From assembly GCA_023955635.1 (NCBI GenBank), contig JAMXHR010000016.1, forward strand, positions 372,001-436,000: DNA of 64,000 nt. Direction: 5' to 3'. The stretch's first letter is position 1. Each line of letters opens with the position of its first letter. A program made the translations under genes and the position numbers. The DNA comes from Methanosarcina sp. ERenArc_MAG2 (GTDB lineage: Archaea; Halobacteriota; Methanosarcinia; Methanosarcinales; Methanosarcinaceae). The notes below the pieces were generated by a model. That model ran no database searches and was not told the DNA's origin. It worked only from the letters and a program-made list of their open reading frames with translations. Of the stretch, positions 48,265-58,494 are shown in pieces.

Positions 48265-50889
48265 TCATGTTTCTACATTGCTAAACCAGATGGTGAACTT
48301 TGTTCCATGATTCCGTTTGAGTTCTATACAGCCATCTATCTGCTCAACAAGAATATTTACAAGCTGGAATCCGAGGGAACCAGCATTTGGAAATTCGATT
48401 TCTCCGGGAATGCCTTTTCCATTATCCGCTACAGTGAGTACGTAATTGAAGCCTTTTTTTCCATACAGGATGGGCACGGACCGGGAATGTCATAGTTTAC
48501 GGCGAAACTTTCCTTTTTGCAGAGGTTTATATGAATTTCACCTGCTTTTCCAGCGGGGAAAGCATGCTTCAGAGCGTTTGAAATCAGCTCGTTCACAATA
48601 ATGCCAAGAGGTATTGCAGTATCCATGCCAAGATGGATCTTCTCAAGGTCCAGCTTAAGGACGGTATCATTATTTCTAAGATTATATGACTCGAAAAGAT
48701 TTGCAGTCAAGTTCTGAAGATAAGCTGCAAAATCAAGAGTTTTCAGTTCGTCTCCTTTGTAGAGCTCTTCATGAATCAGAGCCATTGAAGCCACACGGTT
48801 CTGGCTCTCCGTAAAAGCTTCAACAACTTCCGAAGTGTGACAAACTTCGAGCGTAGAGAACTTTTCTGCCTGAAGGTCAAGCAGAGACGAGATTACTTGT
48901 AGGTTATTCTTGATTCTATGGTGGATTTCTTTTATGTGGGCTTCCTGTATTTTTTCCAGAGCTGCTTCTGCTTCTTTTCTTTTGGTTATATCTCTGTAAA
49001 TAAGTGAAACAGCAGTGAGTTTCCCATAAATATCAAAAACTGGAGAAAGAGTTATTGAAACATTGATTATTCTGCCATCCTTTCTTAATCGTAAAGTCTC
49101 GTATTGCTGGACCTTTTCTCCCTGTTTAACTCGTTCAACTAATTTTTTTGTTTCTTCTTCTAAATGAGGTGGAGCCAGGGTGAATATTGGCTTTCCTAGA
49201 ATTTCCTCCGCTGAATAACCGTAAATTTGCTCTGCTCCTTTATTCCAGCTTGTGATAATATAATCAAGCGACTCGGTTATAATAGCATCATCAGATGATT
49301 CCACAATATTTGCTAAGTTCTGAATCTTTTCTTCTGTTTCTTTACGCTCCGTAATATCCTAGACTGTCCCTCTCATTCGAACAGGAACATTTCCTTCATT
49401 AAAAATAACTTCGCCTTGTCCATGAACTACCCGTTCTTCTCCATTCGCTAGTATAATTCTATAATCAATATCAAATGACTTTTCTTCATATGCTTGTTTG
49501 ACTATATTATCCACATAGTTTCGATCATCTGGATGTATAAATCTTAAAAATGTAGAGTAAGTTGCACTGAATTCTTGAGGATTAAATCCGAAAAGACGAT
49601 ACATCTCATCAGACCAGTATAACTTACCAGTTAAAATATCCCTATCCCAATTTCCAAGATGAGCCATCTTTTGAGCTTCAAAGAGTCTTCTCTCATTTTC
49701 TCTTAATGATTTATAAGCTTCTTCAAGCTCAGTCGTACGTGCTTTAACGTTTTTTTCCAAATTATCATATGCTTTTTTTAGGGATTCTTCTGCATTTTTG
49801 CGCTCGGTGATGTCTATGAATGCAGAAACCGATCCTCGTGGATTGCCTTGATCGTCAAGCAAGGGTCTGGCATTGCCCAATACGTGTCGTATCTCGCCGT
49901 CAGCAGATATAATGTCCAGCTCGCAGTCGTTTATCTCTATGCCTGTAGCCGCCATCTGCGACGGCATATCTTCAGGTGGGATCTTCACCCCGTTTTTGAA
50001 TAATACGAACGTCTCAGGCTTCTCTCCTTCAGGAGCAGATTTGGACAAGTTTGTACCCACAGGAAGCCGTAGCCATTCATAGGAGAGACGATTACCAGTA
50101 ATCTGAAGCACCTGAGGATCATGTGCGATGTACACGGCAACAGGTACTGCATCCAGCACGGCTGTCAGTTCTTCCAGGCTAGCTTGCTCACGTCTTTCGC
50201 TATTCTGTAGTGCGTTCACCAAAGCATTGCGTTCCTCCAGCGAGTGGACCAGCTTGATATTGCTGTAACTTATCTGTGAAAGCATATTGGCAAATGTCAT
50301 GAAAAAGCCCATGCCCGTGTTCACAGCTTCTCTGCTCAACCGCGGGACTTTTTCAAGCGCTGCCATGTATTCTTCCTCATTAAAACCATACTGTTTAGCT
50401 TGACCCCTGAAGAATTCGTAGTCCACAGGCTCATCTTCAAAAAAACTGCCCGCCGAAGACATAGCCAACATGCTGGTCACCCACCAGGATGGGAGTCACT
50501 ATGTCCCACATGTTGTTCTTGCACTTATACATTTTAAACTCTCCAGGGGTAACGCCTAAAGATAGCTTTATGTTACTTTCTACGCAGTGCTTGCAGGTTT
50601 CGGGATGGACTCTGTGGAATTTGGTGCAGATATCCTGCCATCCTACACCTACCAGGACATTTCCATTGAGATCATTTAAGCCTATGGGAATATGAGTAAG
50701 TTTATAGAAATCGTTCATTAGGGGCTGGATAGCCTGGATGTCAATAATGTCAGCCAGCTCAAGGTTCTCTATCCTCCGAGAAGATGAGAAGCCGTTCTGC
50801 AATCTCAGCTTGAGACATTTCTCTCTCTGGCCAGGTGCTTCCTCATCTCGCTTTTTCTCAATACCAGAATCTCTCGGTTTTTCTCTCAT
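48265..50889 (-). CDS. PocR-PAS-PAS-PAS sensor histidine kinase, broken in three places including an in-frame UAG
   Basis: Start ATG 50889 with GGAGAAGGTGTGAG. Order: PocR sensory domain (about residues 45-215; IDIQAIQPLMNDFY, GLNDLNGNVLVGVG), then PAS domains (VLDAVPVAVYIAH; WDRDILTGKLYWSDEMYRLF; ESSDDAIITESLDYIITSWN), a HisKA_2 domain with EIHHRIKNNLQVISSLL, then a HATPase with NELISNALKHAF and VADNGKGIPG. Breaks: A7 50439-50445 (two T missing on the coding strand), TAG at 49359-49361 in MRGTV(stop)DITERK, where relatives have Gln, and T7 48454-48460. Intact, it is about 874 residues, an intracellular HisKA_2-type sensor. No response regulator is adjacent. Confidence 0.82.
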
Positions 50890-51083
50890 CTCACACCTTC
50901 TCCAACCACGAAGAGCTCAATTTGTTTGTCGCTTCAAACAGGCCAGGTCCAATTTTATTCTCTATTGTTCCCAAGCAAATTCCGTTTTGGTAGCAATGCA
51001 GATTATCATTTGACTATATTTATAAATCATGCTATATACTAATAACAGCTCGCATGTGAAGTGTTTGAAAGAAGTAGTATAAA

Positions 51084-51694
51084 TTGCATCGTCGGCTTTA
51101 CCCTTCCCTATGCCTGTTGCATCACATGCCAGGCTTCATGAGGCAATGCCTCTCCTGCCCTGGAACTACATATAATACTCGTCACCTGGAGTATATATGC
51201 CAAAGCCCCCACTTCAGCAGGTTTTGATGAGTTATAATGCACCCTTACATCGCTCTTCATATCCGTTTTTGATTTCTTCACCATTTACGTAAACCTCAAC
51301 GACGCCAGACTTTTCAATCTTCACAAAAAGTCTCCATTTTTCGAGGCGATGACCACATATTTCATCTATTTCTTCATCTTCAAAATAATTGAACAAATTC
51401 CGCAATCTGCGCTCTTCTCAGAAATCTTTTTTACATTCAAGCCATAAATCATTAAGCTTCAAGCTTTTATGACAATTATTCTTTTGTAAGCTGTTATCGC
51501 AACTACAATTCTCTAGGCTTTTATCGTAATTTTCATTCTCTGAACTTTTATCGCAATTATTTTTCTTGAAGAAATTTGATATTAAAGGATTAATGGTCTT
51601 AGGATACGAATTAAAATCATCATTTATACTAGAATTCCAAATAAAGTCTTTAAAAACTGCGGGGATTCTGCGTCCTAATCAACGGGCCCACCAT
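51084..51694 (-). pseudogene. Decayed eCIS-core (DUF4157) protein
   Basis: Not an open frame; found by reading the minus strand across frames. From ATG 51694: MVGPLIRTQNP, KDFIWNSSINDDFNSYP, an Asn/Cys/Lys-rich linker (NNCDKSSENENYDKSLENCS), RRLRNLFNYFEDEEIDEICG, HRLEKWRLFVKIEKSGVVEV, then MKSDVRVHYNSSKPAEVGAL, AY, and LPHEAWHVMQQ (HEAWH metal-like site at 51123-51140), then GRVKPTMQ. This order is the core domain of effectors loaded into extracellular contractile injection systems. Damage: TGA after CKKDF, frame changes near 51255 and 51190, and TAG at 51108-51110 where CAG (Gln) is expected. No injection-system genes lie in this window. Confidence 0.72.
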
Positions 51695-51875
51695 ACTCTT
51701 GTGAGTTAAATTATTTATGATCTCCTTAAATTTATTACCTAGTATTGGCTCACATATACCTTACATATATACTTTTGTGTATCTTTTCAGTTTTTATTTA
51801 TATATTCCTAGTGTATATTGTCCTTTTTCAAAACTGATTTTTGTTTTAAAAAGACTAAACAACAGCTGTTTCCTG

Positions 51876-52043
51876 TTTTTTCTCTTATAATTTCCCCTTT
51901 TTCTCTTATAATTTCCCCTTTTTCTCTTATAATTTCCCCTTTTTCTCTTATAATTTCCCCTTTTTCTCTTATAATTTCCCCTTTTTCTCTTATAATTTCC
52001 CCTTTTTCTCTTATAATTTCCCCGTTTTCTCCTATAATTCCCC
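51876..52043. repeat. 21-bp minisatellite, eight units
   Basis: TTTTTCTCTTATAATTTCCCC is repeated head to tail about eight times, the first and last units degenerate (last reads GTTTTCTCCTATAATTCCCCC). Because 21 is a multiple of three, all six frames stay open, producing spurious peptides such as (KRGNYKR)n; I see no ribosome site or independent evidence of coding. It occupies the spacer 51695-52251 between the eCIS pseudogene and a winged-helix gene; the rest of that spacer shows only AT-rich DNA. Confidence 0.9.
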
Positions 52044-52251
52044 CTTTTCCTCGGCCGCAAACGTAAATCATCAGTTATAATCATTTTTCTTTATAACTTG
52101 ATATTTTATATAATACTGATATTGTTATATAGAAAGGAAAACGATTAAGATTTAGAATCTTTGTTACCTACAAAAAGATACGCTTTAATATTTTTTAAGC
52201 GTAACTTTCTACAAAGATTATTTCCAAATCTACAGTGGGGGAGGAGTCAGT

Positions 52252-52479
52252 ATTAAGAGAAGGAGCAGGACTGATATTGCAGTAGATATTTTAAGAGTAG
52301 CAATGAATGGGGCGAAGAAAACTCATATTGTATATGAGGTAAATCTAAACTTTAATATTGCTCAGAAATACCTTGAAATGTTGAAAGAAAAAGAGCTTAT
52401 CAGACATGAAAATGGGATTTTCATCACCACCGACAAAGGAAAAGTTTTTCAGGAAATGGCTAAGGAACTCAAACTTTAA
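52252..52479 (+). CDS. Winged-helix DNA-binding protein with no standard start codon
   Basis: 75 residues. The frame IKRRSRTDIAVDILRVAMNG, KKTHIVYEVNLNFNIAQKYL, LKEKELIRHENG, FITTDKGKVFQEMAKELKL is a compact ArnR1-like winged helix (PF14947-type), common in Methanosarcina. No ATG, GTG or TTG begins the conserved part. ATT at 52252 sits 7 bases after GGGGGAGGAG, a perfect ribosome-site distance, so ATT may be the initiator, or the start codon has mutated. It is likely a transcription regulator; target unknown. Confidence 0.7.
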   Translation: MKRRSRTDIAVDILRVAMNGAKKTHIVYEVNLNFNIAQKYLEMLKEKELIRHENGIFITTDKGKVFQEMAKELKL

Positions 52480-52686
52480 GCAGCTTTTAATTTCTTTTTA
52501 ATTTTTTATCAAGTATTCCCATTTTTTTCCTTTTTTCGGTTTACTTTTATATTGCATTCTAAACCGATTTTTCGTTCCTCTTACTTCTTTTAACATTTCA
52601 ATTACAAATCCCAGCCAGGAAGCATATGAGGAAGAGCTGTCTGTAAGTAATTCAGTACTAATATTTCGGAATTATCATGCGCCCCC

Positions 52687-52699
52687 GTATATATAAAGG
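52687..52699 (+). promoter_or_regulatory. TATA box of the flavoprotein gene
   Basis: GTATATATAAAGG ends about 21 bases before ATG 52721. The spacing suggests a leaderless transcript. Confidence 0.45.
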
Positions 52700-52720
52700 C
52701 AGTTTGGAAATATATATACT

Positions 52721-53227
52721 ATGGCGATGAAGGTACTTTTCTTAAATTGCACATTGAAAAAACCGCCTATGATTTCGAATACCTGTGCTCTTATTGATGA
52801 TTCAGAGGCTATTTTTAAAGAACATAGTGTTGAAAGTGAAATAATAAGGATTGTAGATAATGTAGTTTTCGGGGTTTCCTCGGATGAAAGAGGAGGAAAT
52901 GAGTGGCCTTTGATCCTTGAAAAAATAACGGCCTGTGATATCCCGATAACAGCATTTCCGATCTGGTTCAGGGTACGTTCTTTGGTAACCGGGATGGTTA
53001 TCGAAAGGCTGGATGGGACATACGTCGAGAGGAAACCCCAAACCGGGCAGTATGCCCTTTATGGAAAGGTTGCATGGGTCATAGTTACTGGAAATGAAGA
53101 CGGGGTGCACAATGTCGCCGGCACTACGCTTTTCAACCTAAAATATTTAGCAAAGTTGCTTAAAGAAAACTCTATCCCTACCAATTTAAAGAAACTTGAT
53201 GAGGGGGCAAAGAAGGTAAGCGACTGA
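52721..53227 (+). CDS. NADPH-dependent FMN reductase-like flavoprotein, internally deleted
   Basis: 168 residues. MKVLFLNCTLKK (flavodoxin-like first strand), SNTCALIDDSEAIFKEHSVE, then ERLDGTYVERKPQTGQYALY and GKVAWVIVTGNEDGVHNVAG match flavodoxin-like NADPH-dependent FMN reductases. Relatives of about 200 residues have some 40 extra residues between TTLFNL and LAKLLKEN, including the GCTVPPNADCYW-type segment; here the join is direct (TTLFNLKYLAKLLKEN). Two conserved positions also differ (PIWFRVRS, ITAFPIW). I infer an in-frame deletion and probable loss of function. Confidence 0.7.
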   Translation: MAMKVLFLNCTLKKPPMISNTCALIDDSEAIFKEHSVESEIIRIVDNVVFGVSSDERGGNEWPLILEKITACDIPITAFPIWFRVRSLVTGMVIERLDGTYVERKPQTGQYALYGKVAWVIVTGNEDGVHNVAGTTLFNLKYLAKLLKENSIPTNLKKLDEGAKKVSD

Positions 53228-53304
53228 AGCTGACTAGCCCGAAAGCCGCTGATTTTTTTCACAAAAGTCCTGAACACTCTTACTGCTGTAAATGGGGGTA
53301 TTAT

Positions 53305-55597
53305 TTGACTGATAAGGATAAAACAATAATTAAATTGAAGGTTGCAGAGGCTGATCAACGGGATGTTGGAAAAGGCATAGTTCGGATAGACGAAAGCTTC
53401 AGGGAAAAATTGGGCCTAAATTCCTTTGATGTTGTGGAAATCAGGGAGAGAAGGCAACTTCAGCCCTCATAGGGCGGCCTTATCCTGGTGATGAGGGCCT
53501 TGACATCGTTCGTATGGACGGGCTTATCCGAACGAATTCGAAGACCAGCATAGGGGAATATGTGGAAATCCGCAAAGCAGAATGGAAAGAAGCAAAACAT
53601 ATGACCCTATCTCCCGTAATGAGAGGTCTGCAGATCTATGCTCCCAGTGAGATTCTCAGTGGGGTCTTCATGAACCGTACGGTTTCGAAAGGGGACTTCA
53701 TCTCCACCACCAGCTTAAGGAAGTCCAGAGAGAAGGACACCTATAGCAAGGGACTCATGTTCGATGACTTTTTCCAGGATTTTTTCGGGCAGGGTTTCGG
53801 CCCCTCATTCGGACTCGGAGAAATCAAGCTGCAGGTTGTTTCCACATCTCCGTCTGGGATCGTAAAGGTCACGGACATGACCGAAATCGAACTCCTTCCG
53901 GAAGCCGTGGAAATTGCTCCTGAGCAAAACATTCCCACTGTTATGTACGAAGATCTGGGTGGGCTCAAGGATGCCATTACAAAGGTCAGGGAAATGATAG
54001 AACTTCCTCTAAAACATCCTGAACTTTTTGACCGGTTAGGGATTGATGCCCCAAAGGGAGTGTTGCTTCACGGTCCTCCGGGGACGGGTAAGACCATGCT
54101 TGCAAGGGCGGTTGCAAACGAATCGGATGCTTATTTCATATCTATTAACGGCCCGGAAATAATGTCTAAATATTACGGGGAATCCGAAAAAGCGATCCGT
54201 GATATCTTCGATGAGGCCGAAAAGAATGCCCCTGCAATTATCTTTCTGGACGAGATCGATTCCATTGCCCCAAAAAGAGCTGAAGTCACAGGGGAGGTTG
54301 AGAGAAGAGTGGTCGCCCAGCTCCTTTCCTTGATGGACGGCCTGAAAAGCCGTAAAAACGTGATCGTTATAGGTGCAACAAACCGCCCCGAAGCTCTGGA
54401 TCTGGCATTACGTCGTCCAGGTCGATTTGATAGGGAAATCGAACTCCTGGTCCCGGACACGGAAGGCAGGCTAGAGATTTTCCAGATCCATACCCGGGGG
54501 ATGCCTCTCACCGAGAACGTAAACCTCAAGGACCTAGCCCAGATTACCTATGGGTTTGTAGGAGCTGACGTTGCAGCACTCTGTCGGGAAGCCGCCATGA
54601 GTGCTCTTCGGCGTATCCTTCCGAAGATCAACCTGAAAGAATCCCAGATCCCAAAAGAAATTCTGGATTCCCTGCAGGTCACAAGAGCAGACTTCGAAGA
54701 TGCCACGAAAGAAGTCCAGCCCTCAGCTATCCGGGAAATACTTATTGAGATTCCCAACGTTAGCTGGGATGATGTGGGCGGTCTGGAAGATATAAAGTGC
54801 CTCTTGAAAGAAGCCGTGGAATGGCCGCTTAAAAATCCTGAGTCTTACCGGGACATAGGGGTGGAAACTCCTAAAGGAGTGCTTCTATATGGCCCCCTGG
54901 CACTGGAAAGACCCTCCTGGCAAAAGCTATTGCCCATGAATCCGATGCCAATTTTATCACTGCTAAAGGAAGTGACCTTCTCTCCAAGTGGTACGGAGAG
55001 TCCGAAAAGAAGATTGCTGAGGTCTTCATGCGGGCAAGGCAGGTTGCCCCTTCGATCGTTTTCCTGGACGAACTTGATTCTCTTGCCCCCATTCGCGGAA
55101 TCTCTGCAGGGGAGCCTCAGGTTACGGCTCGGATACTTAATCAGCTCCTTTCCGAAATGGACGGGCTCGAAGAACTCAGGGGTGTAGTAGTTATCGGTGC
55201 AACCAATCGCCCTGATATTATTGATCCTGCTCTCATCCGGCCAGGGCGTTTTGATGAGCTTATTCTCGTACCGATCCCTGGTGAAGAAGCTCGAAGGGAA
55301 ATTTTCAAAGTTCACACAGAGAAAATGGCTCTTGCAGAGGATGTTGATCTTGAAAATCTCGTTTCAATGACAGATCAGTATACAGGCGCAGACATTGCAG
55401 CTGTGTGCAAAAAGGCAGGAAGGTATGCCCTGCATGAGGACCTTCACGCAAAAAGTGTCAAGCAGAGACACTTCATTAAAGCAATTGCAGAATCGGGTCC
55501 TTCAGTTACCCCGGATACTATGAAATATTACGAAGCGATAAAAGGCGAGCTCAGAACCAGGAAATCTAAGGAAATAGAAAACCCCTCTTATAGCTGA
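53305..55597 (+). CDS. CDC48/VCP-type AAA+ ATPase, frame broken twice
   Basis: The start TTG 53305 has GGGGG 7 bases upstream: LTDKDKTIIKLKVAEADQRD. The frame breaks at G3 53444-53446 (VVEIR then GEKATSALIGRPYPGDEG needs one more G) and at C5 54893-54897 (LLYGP then PGTGKT needs one more C). The joined protein, about 763 residues, has the N-domain (double-psi barrel, about 1-190), AAA D1 with GPPGTGKTM and AIIFLDEIDS, and AAA D2 with GPPGTGKT and SIVFLDELDSLAP. Both Walker B motifs are intact. It unfolds protein substrates, cooperating with the proteasome in archaea. Length and order are typical. Confidence 0.9.
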
Positions 55598-55828
55598 ATA
55601 AAGACAGCTATTTATTTTTCTATTATTTTCCTATTTATCTATTTAACCCAATTTTCTTATATTGTTAATCAATTTATTAACACTGTTATTGCATTAGATG
55701 ATCTTTAAAGTCGACTAATTTTTTAATTCGATTCCTTCTTACTCACCTGTGTTACAAAGCTTTTTCCGAGAACGATTATCTGGTTCAGAGATTTATTTAT
55801 ATCTATACTTTATTAATTATGTTAACCA

Positions 55829-55845
55829 ATGATATTAAATATCAT
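55829..55845 (+). promoter_or_regulatory. 17-nt palindrome, likely operator
   Basis: ATGATATTAAATATCAT (ATGATATT, A, AATATCAT) is a perfect palindrome around a central A, 20 bases before the ATG of the XRE-CBS gene. Autoregulation by that HTH protein is a plausible role, but this is inference. Confidence 0.5.
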
Positions 55846-55865
55846 AATTACTATCGGTAATATAT

Positions 55866-56428
55866 ATGCAGCTTCCAACACCCGAAGATCTTAAAAAAGA
55901 AGAAATGAACTCGGGCTTACCCAGAGCGACTTGGCTAAAAGGGCAGGAGTAAGCCAGCCTCTTATAGCTCGTATAGAATCAGGAGATGTGGACCCAAGAC
56001 TTTCGACTGTCCGGAAAATCCTTGATGCTTTTGAGGAAGCTGAGAAGGAACAGCAGATTATCATAAAGGATTTGATGCATTCTCCTGTTATTCATGTTTC
56101 TCCGGATGACTCCTTGGAAGAGGTAGTAAACTTGATGCATGTTCATGGTTTTTCACAAATTCCTGTGCTTGACGGTGACATTCCGGTTGGAAGTATTTCG
56201 GAAGATATGATAGTGAAATTAATGGGCGAAAGTAAGAAAAAATCAATTTCCCAGTTGAAAGTCTCCGGGATAATGGGAGAGTCTTTCCCAACAGTATCTC
56301 CCGGCATTTCTATCTCAATAGTTTCGCATATACTGGAAGGAAATCCTGCCGTACTGGTGGTGGAAAAAGGGACCGTAGTGGGTGTCGTGACAAAACATGA
56401 TGTTATGAGGCTCCTTCAGAACCAATAA
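55866..56428 (+). CDS. XRE-type transcription regulator with two CBS domains, frame broken once
   Basis: ATG 55866 begins MQLPTPEDLKK; the frame breaks at A6 55893-55898 and, with one A added, reads RRNELGLTQSDLAKRAGVSQ, the helix-turn-helix (PLIARIESGDVDPRLS). CBS repeats follow: DLMHSPVIHVSPDD and IMGESFPTVSPG, the pair probably binding adenosyl ligands. This HTH-CBS arrangement is common in methanogens. Total about 187 residues. A palindrome lies 20 bases upstream. Confidence 0.88.
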
Positions 56429-56759
56429 CCGGAATCCTTCTTCCTTATAGGGTGGACATCTGAGGCTGAACATGGAAAGCACATCAATTATATACTAGGA
56501 TTCAATTAAACCTGAACTCTAAATTTGATTTAATGCTTGATCTGTCCAAAGTAACTGTATTTAATAAATCCTGTTAAAATAAGTGCCAGGATAATAAGAG
56601 ATACTTTAGAGCCGCTAGGGCACACCGTATCCATACCGATATAACTCTGAATTATTTAATAACTGTCGGATTTTAAAACTACAGAATTTTATAAAAATTT
56701 CCTTAAATAGATAAAAACAAAAACCGATTAAATATTTGAAAATGTGGAGCATAATACAT
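56429..56759. other. Intergenic region, no gene seen
   Basis: About 330 bases. A pair of near-complementary stretches near 56600-56680 can be traced, but none is compelling. AAAATGTGGAGC just before the next gene gives GGAG at 10 bases from ATG 56760. Confidence 0.4.
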
Positions 56760-57910
56760 ATGGATCTGGAAGATACCCTTCTCATGATGCCTGGTCCCGT
56801 ACCTGTTGCACCCAGAGTCCTTAGAGCCATGTCAAAACCGATGATCAATCATCGGAGTGCGGAATTTGCCGGAATTTATACCGATTGCAGGGAAATCCTT
56901 TCCAGTGTTTTCCAGACAAAGAATAACATTTTTTTGCTAAGTGGTTCGGGAACTGCGGGAATGGAAGCTGCTGTCGGCTCTGTGGCTGGAAGCGGGGACA
57001 AAGTTATTGCCATCGAAAATGGTAAATTTGGAGAGCGCTTTAAAGATCTTGCAGCCCGCTATGCGGAAGTTGTTCCCCTTGTATTCGAATGGGGCCTTCC
57101 GATTGACCTTGAAATGGTCAAGGAAAAGCTTGAGGAAGGAGCAAAAGCCATCACCCTTGTCCACAATGAGACTTCAACAGGTATTCTTAACCCGGCCTCA
57201 GAAATTGGCAAACTTGCCAAAAAACATGATGCCCTCTTTATCATGGACGGCGTGACCTCTCTTGGAGGAGATGACGTCAAAGTCGATGAATGGGGAGTTG
57301 ACATTGCAATTGTAGGTTCACAGAAGTGCCTTGCAGCCCCTCCAGGGCTTGCAGTCGTTTCCGTAAGTGAAAAAGCTTTCGAGGCTATGAAGAGTGTCTC
57401 AAAAAACCCTACTACAACGACCTCATGGCATATAAAAAGAGTGGGGATAAACCCAGGCCAGAAACACCCTATACTCCTGCAATTCCTCTTTTCTACGCCC
57501 TTCAGGAAGCCCTGCATATCGTAAAAGAGGAAGGAATGGAGGCGAGAATTGAAAGGCACAGAATTCTTTCAGAAGCCATAAGAGCGGCAGTTGCCGAGAT
57601 GAACATCGAGATGTTCCCGCAACTTAACGAGTACAGCAATTACTCCAATACGATCTCTGCCATGAAAGCTCCTGAAAGCATTGATGGAGAGGATATAAAG
57701 AACGATATGAAGAAGAGAGGCGTGATTATCGCAGGTGGGCAGGAACGCCTGAAGAGCAAGATTTTCAGAATCGGATGCATGGGGAATATTACAGCAAGGG
57801 ATGTACTCTCAACCATCCAGCAGTTGGAAATCGTACTGAATAAACGTAGTTACATTGACAGCCAGGGAGCAGGCACAGAAGCTGCAACCAGGGTTATTGA
57901 CAGGGTCTGA
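56760..57910 (+). CDS. Class V aminotransferase (alanine-glyoxylate / serine-pyruvate type), frame broken once
   Basis: Frame 1 ends after SVSKN; at C3 57407-57409 one more C gives PYYNDLMAYKKSGDKPR and the second frame runs to the TGA at 57910. Combined about 383 residues from ATG 56760 (MDLEDTLLMMPGPVPVAPRV). Motifs: SGSGTAGMEAAVGS, MDGVTSLGGDDV, and GSQKCLAAPPG with the PLP Lys; ETPYTPAIPLFYALQEAL and RIGCMGNITARDV near the end. The archaeal family includes MJ0959-type aspartate/phosphoserine aminotransferase; the exact substrates are unresolved. Confidence 0.87.
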
Positions 57911-57991
57911 ATGGTATAATTTATAGATCTATTAAACCTTTTCAGGAAAACCCGAAAAATATTTTAATCTTGAAGTTCCGATCGGATTCAC

Positions 57992-58455
57992 ATGCCTACA
58001 ATAGGAATTGCAGATACCACATTCGCACGCTGTAATATGGGGCGTGCGGCAATTGACGAGATACAAAAAATGTATCCGTAAAAATTAAAAGAGTTACCGT
58101 ACCCGGGATAAAGGACCTTCCGGTCGCAGCCAAAAAACTTATCGAGGAAGAAGGTTGCGATATCGTCATGGTCCTCGGCATGCCCGGTGCAAAGCAACAA
58201 GACAAGATGTGTGCTCATGAAGCTTCACAGGGCCTTATCATGGCCCAGCTCATGACAAATACCCATATTATCGAAGTCTTTGTCCATGAGGATGAGGGAA
58301 AAGATGAGAAGGAGCTTGCTTTTCTTATGGACAGACGAACCCGGGAACACGCTTTAAACGTGATAAAATTGCTCTTCAAACCTGAAAATTTAATTCGGGA
58401 AGCCGGTACCGGCCAGAGGCAGGGTTTTGAAGATGCAGGCCCATTGAAGATTTGA
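57992..58455 (+). CDS. ribC: Riboflavin synthase, archaeal RibC type, frame broken once
   Basis: ATG 57992: MPTIGIADTTFARCNMGRAA. The frame breaks at A6 58065-58070 (IDEIQK, then NVSVKIKRVTVPGIKDLPVA with one more A), and continues VMVLGMPGAKQQDKMCAHEA, ending GFEDAGPLKI. About 154 residues. It makes riboflavin from two molecules of 6,7-dimethyl-8-ribityllumazine; archaeal RibC is unrelated to the bacterial enzyme but related to lumazine synthase. It lies 39 bases before ribH. Confidence 0.88.
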
Positions 58456-58494
58456 ATCAATTTAAGTAAAAACAATGACTGGAGACCTTATTAG

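Noticed and set aside
48196..48495. Plus-strand frame of 99 residues
   Set aside because: It is the shadow of the histidine-kinase ATPase domain on the other strand.
51794..52084. Open frames on both strands rich in KRGNYKR or SPFSLII repeats
   Set aside because: They arise because the 21-bp minisatellite has no stops in phase; there is no ribosome site or independent support.
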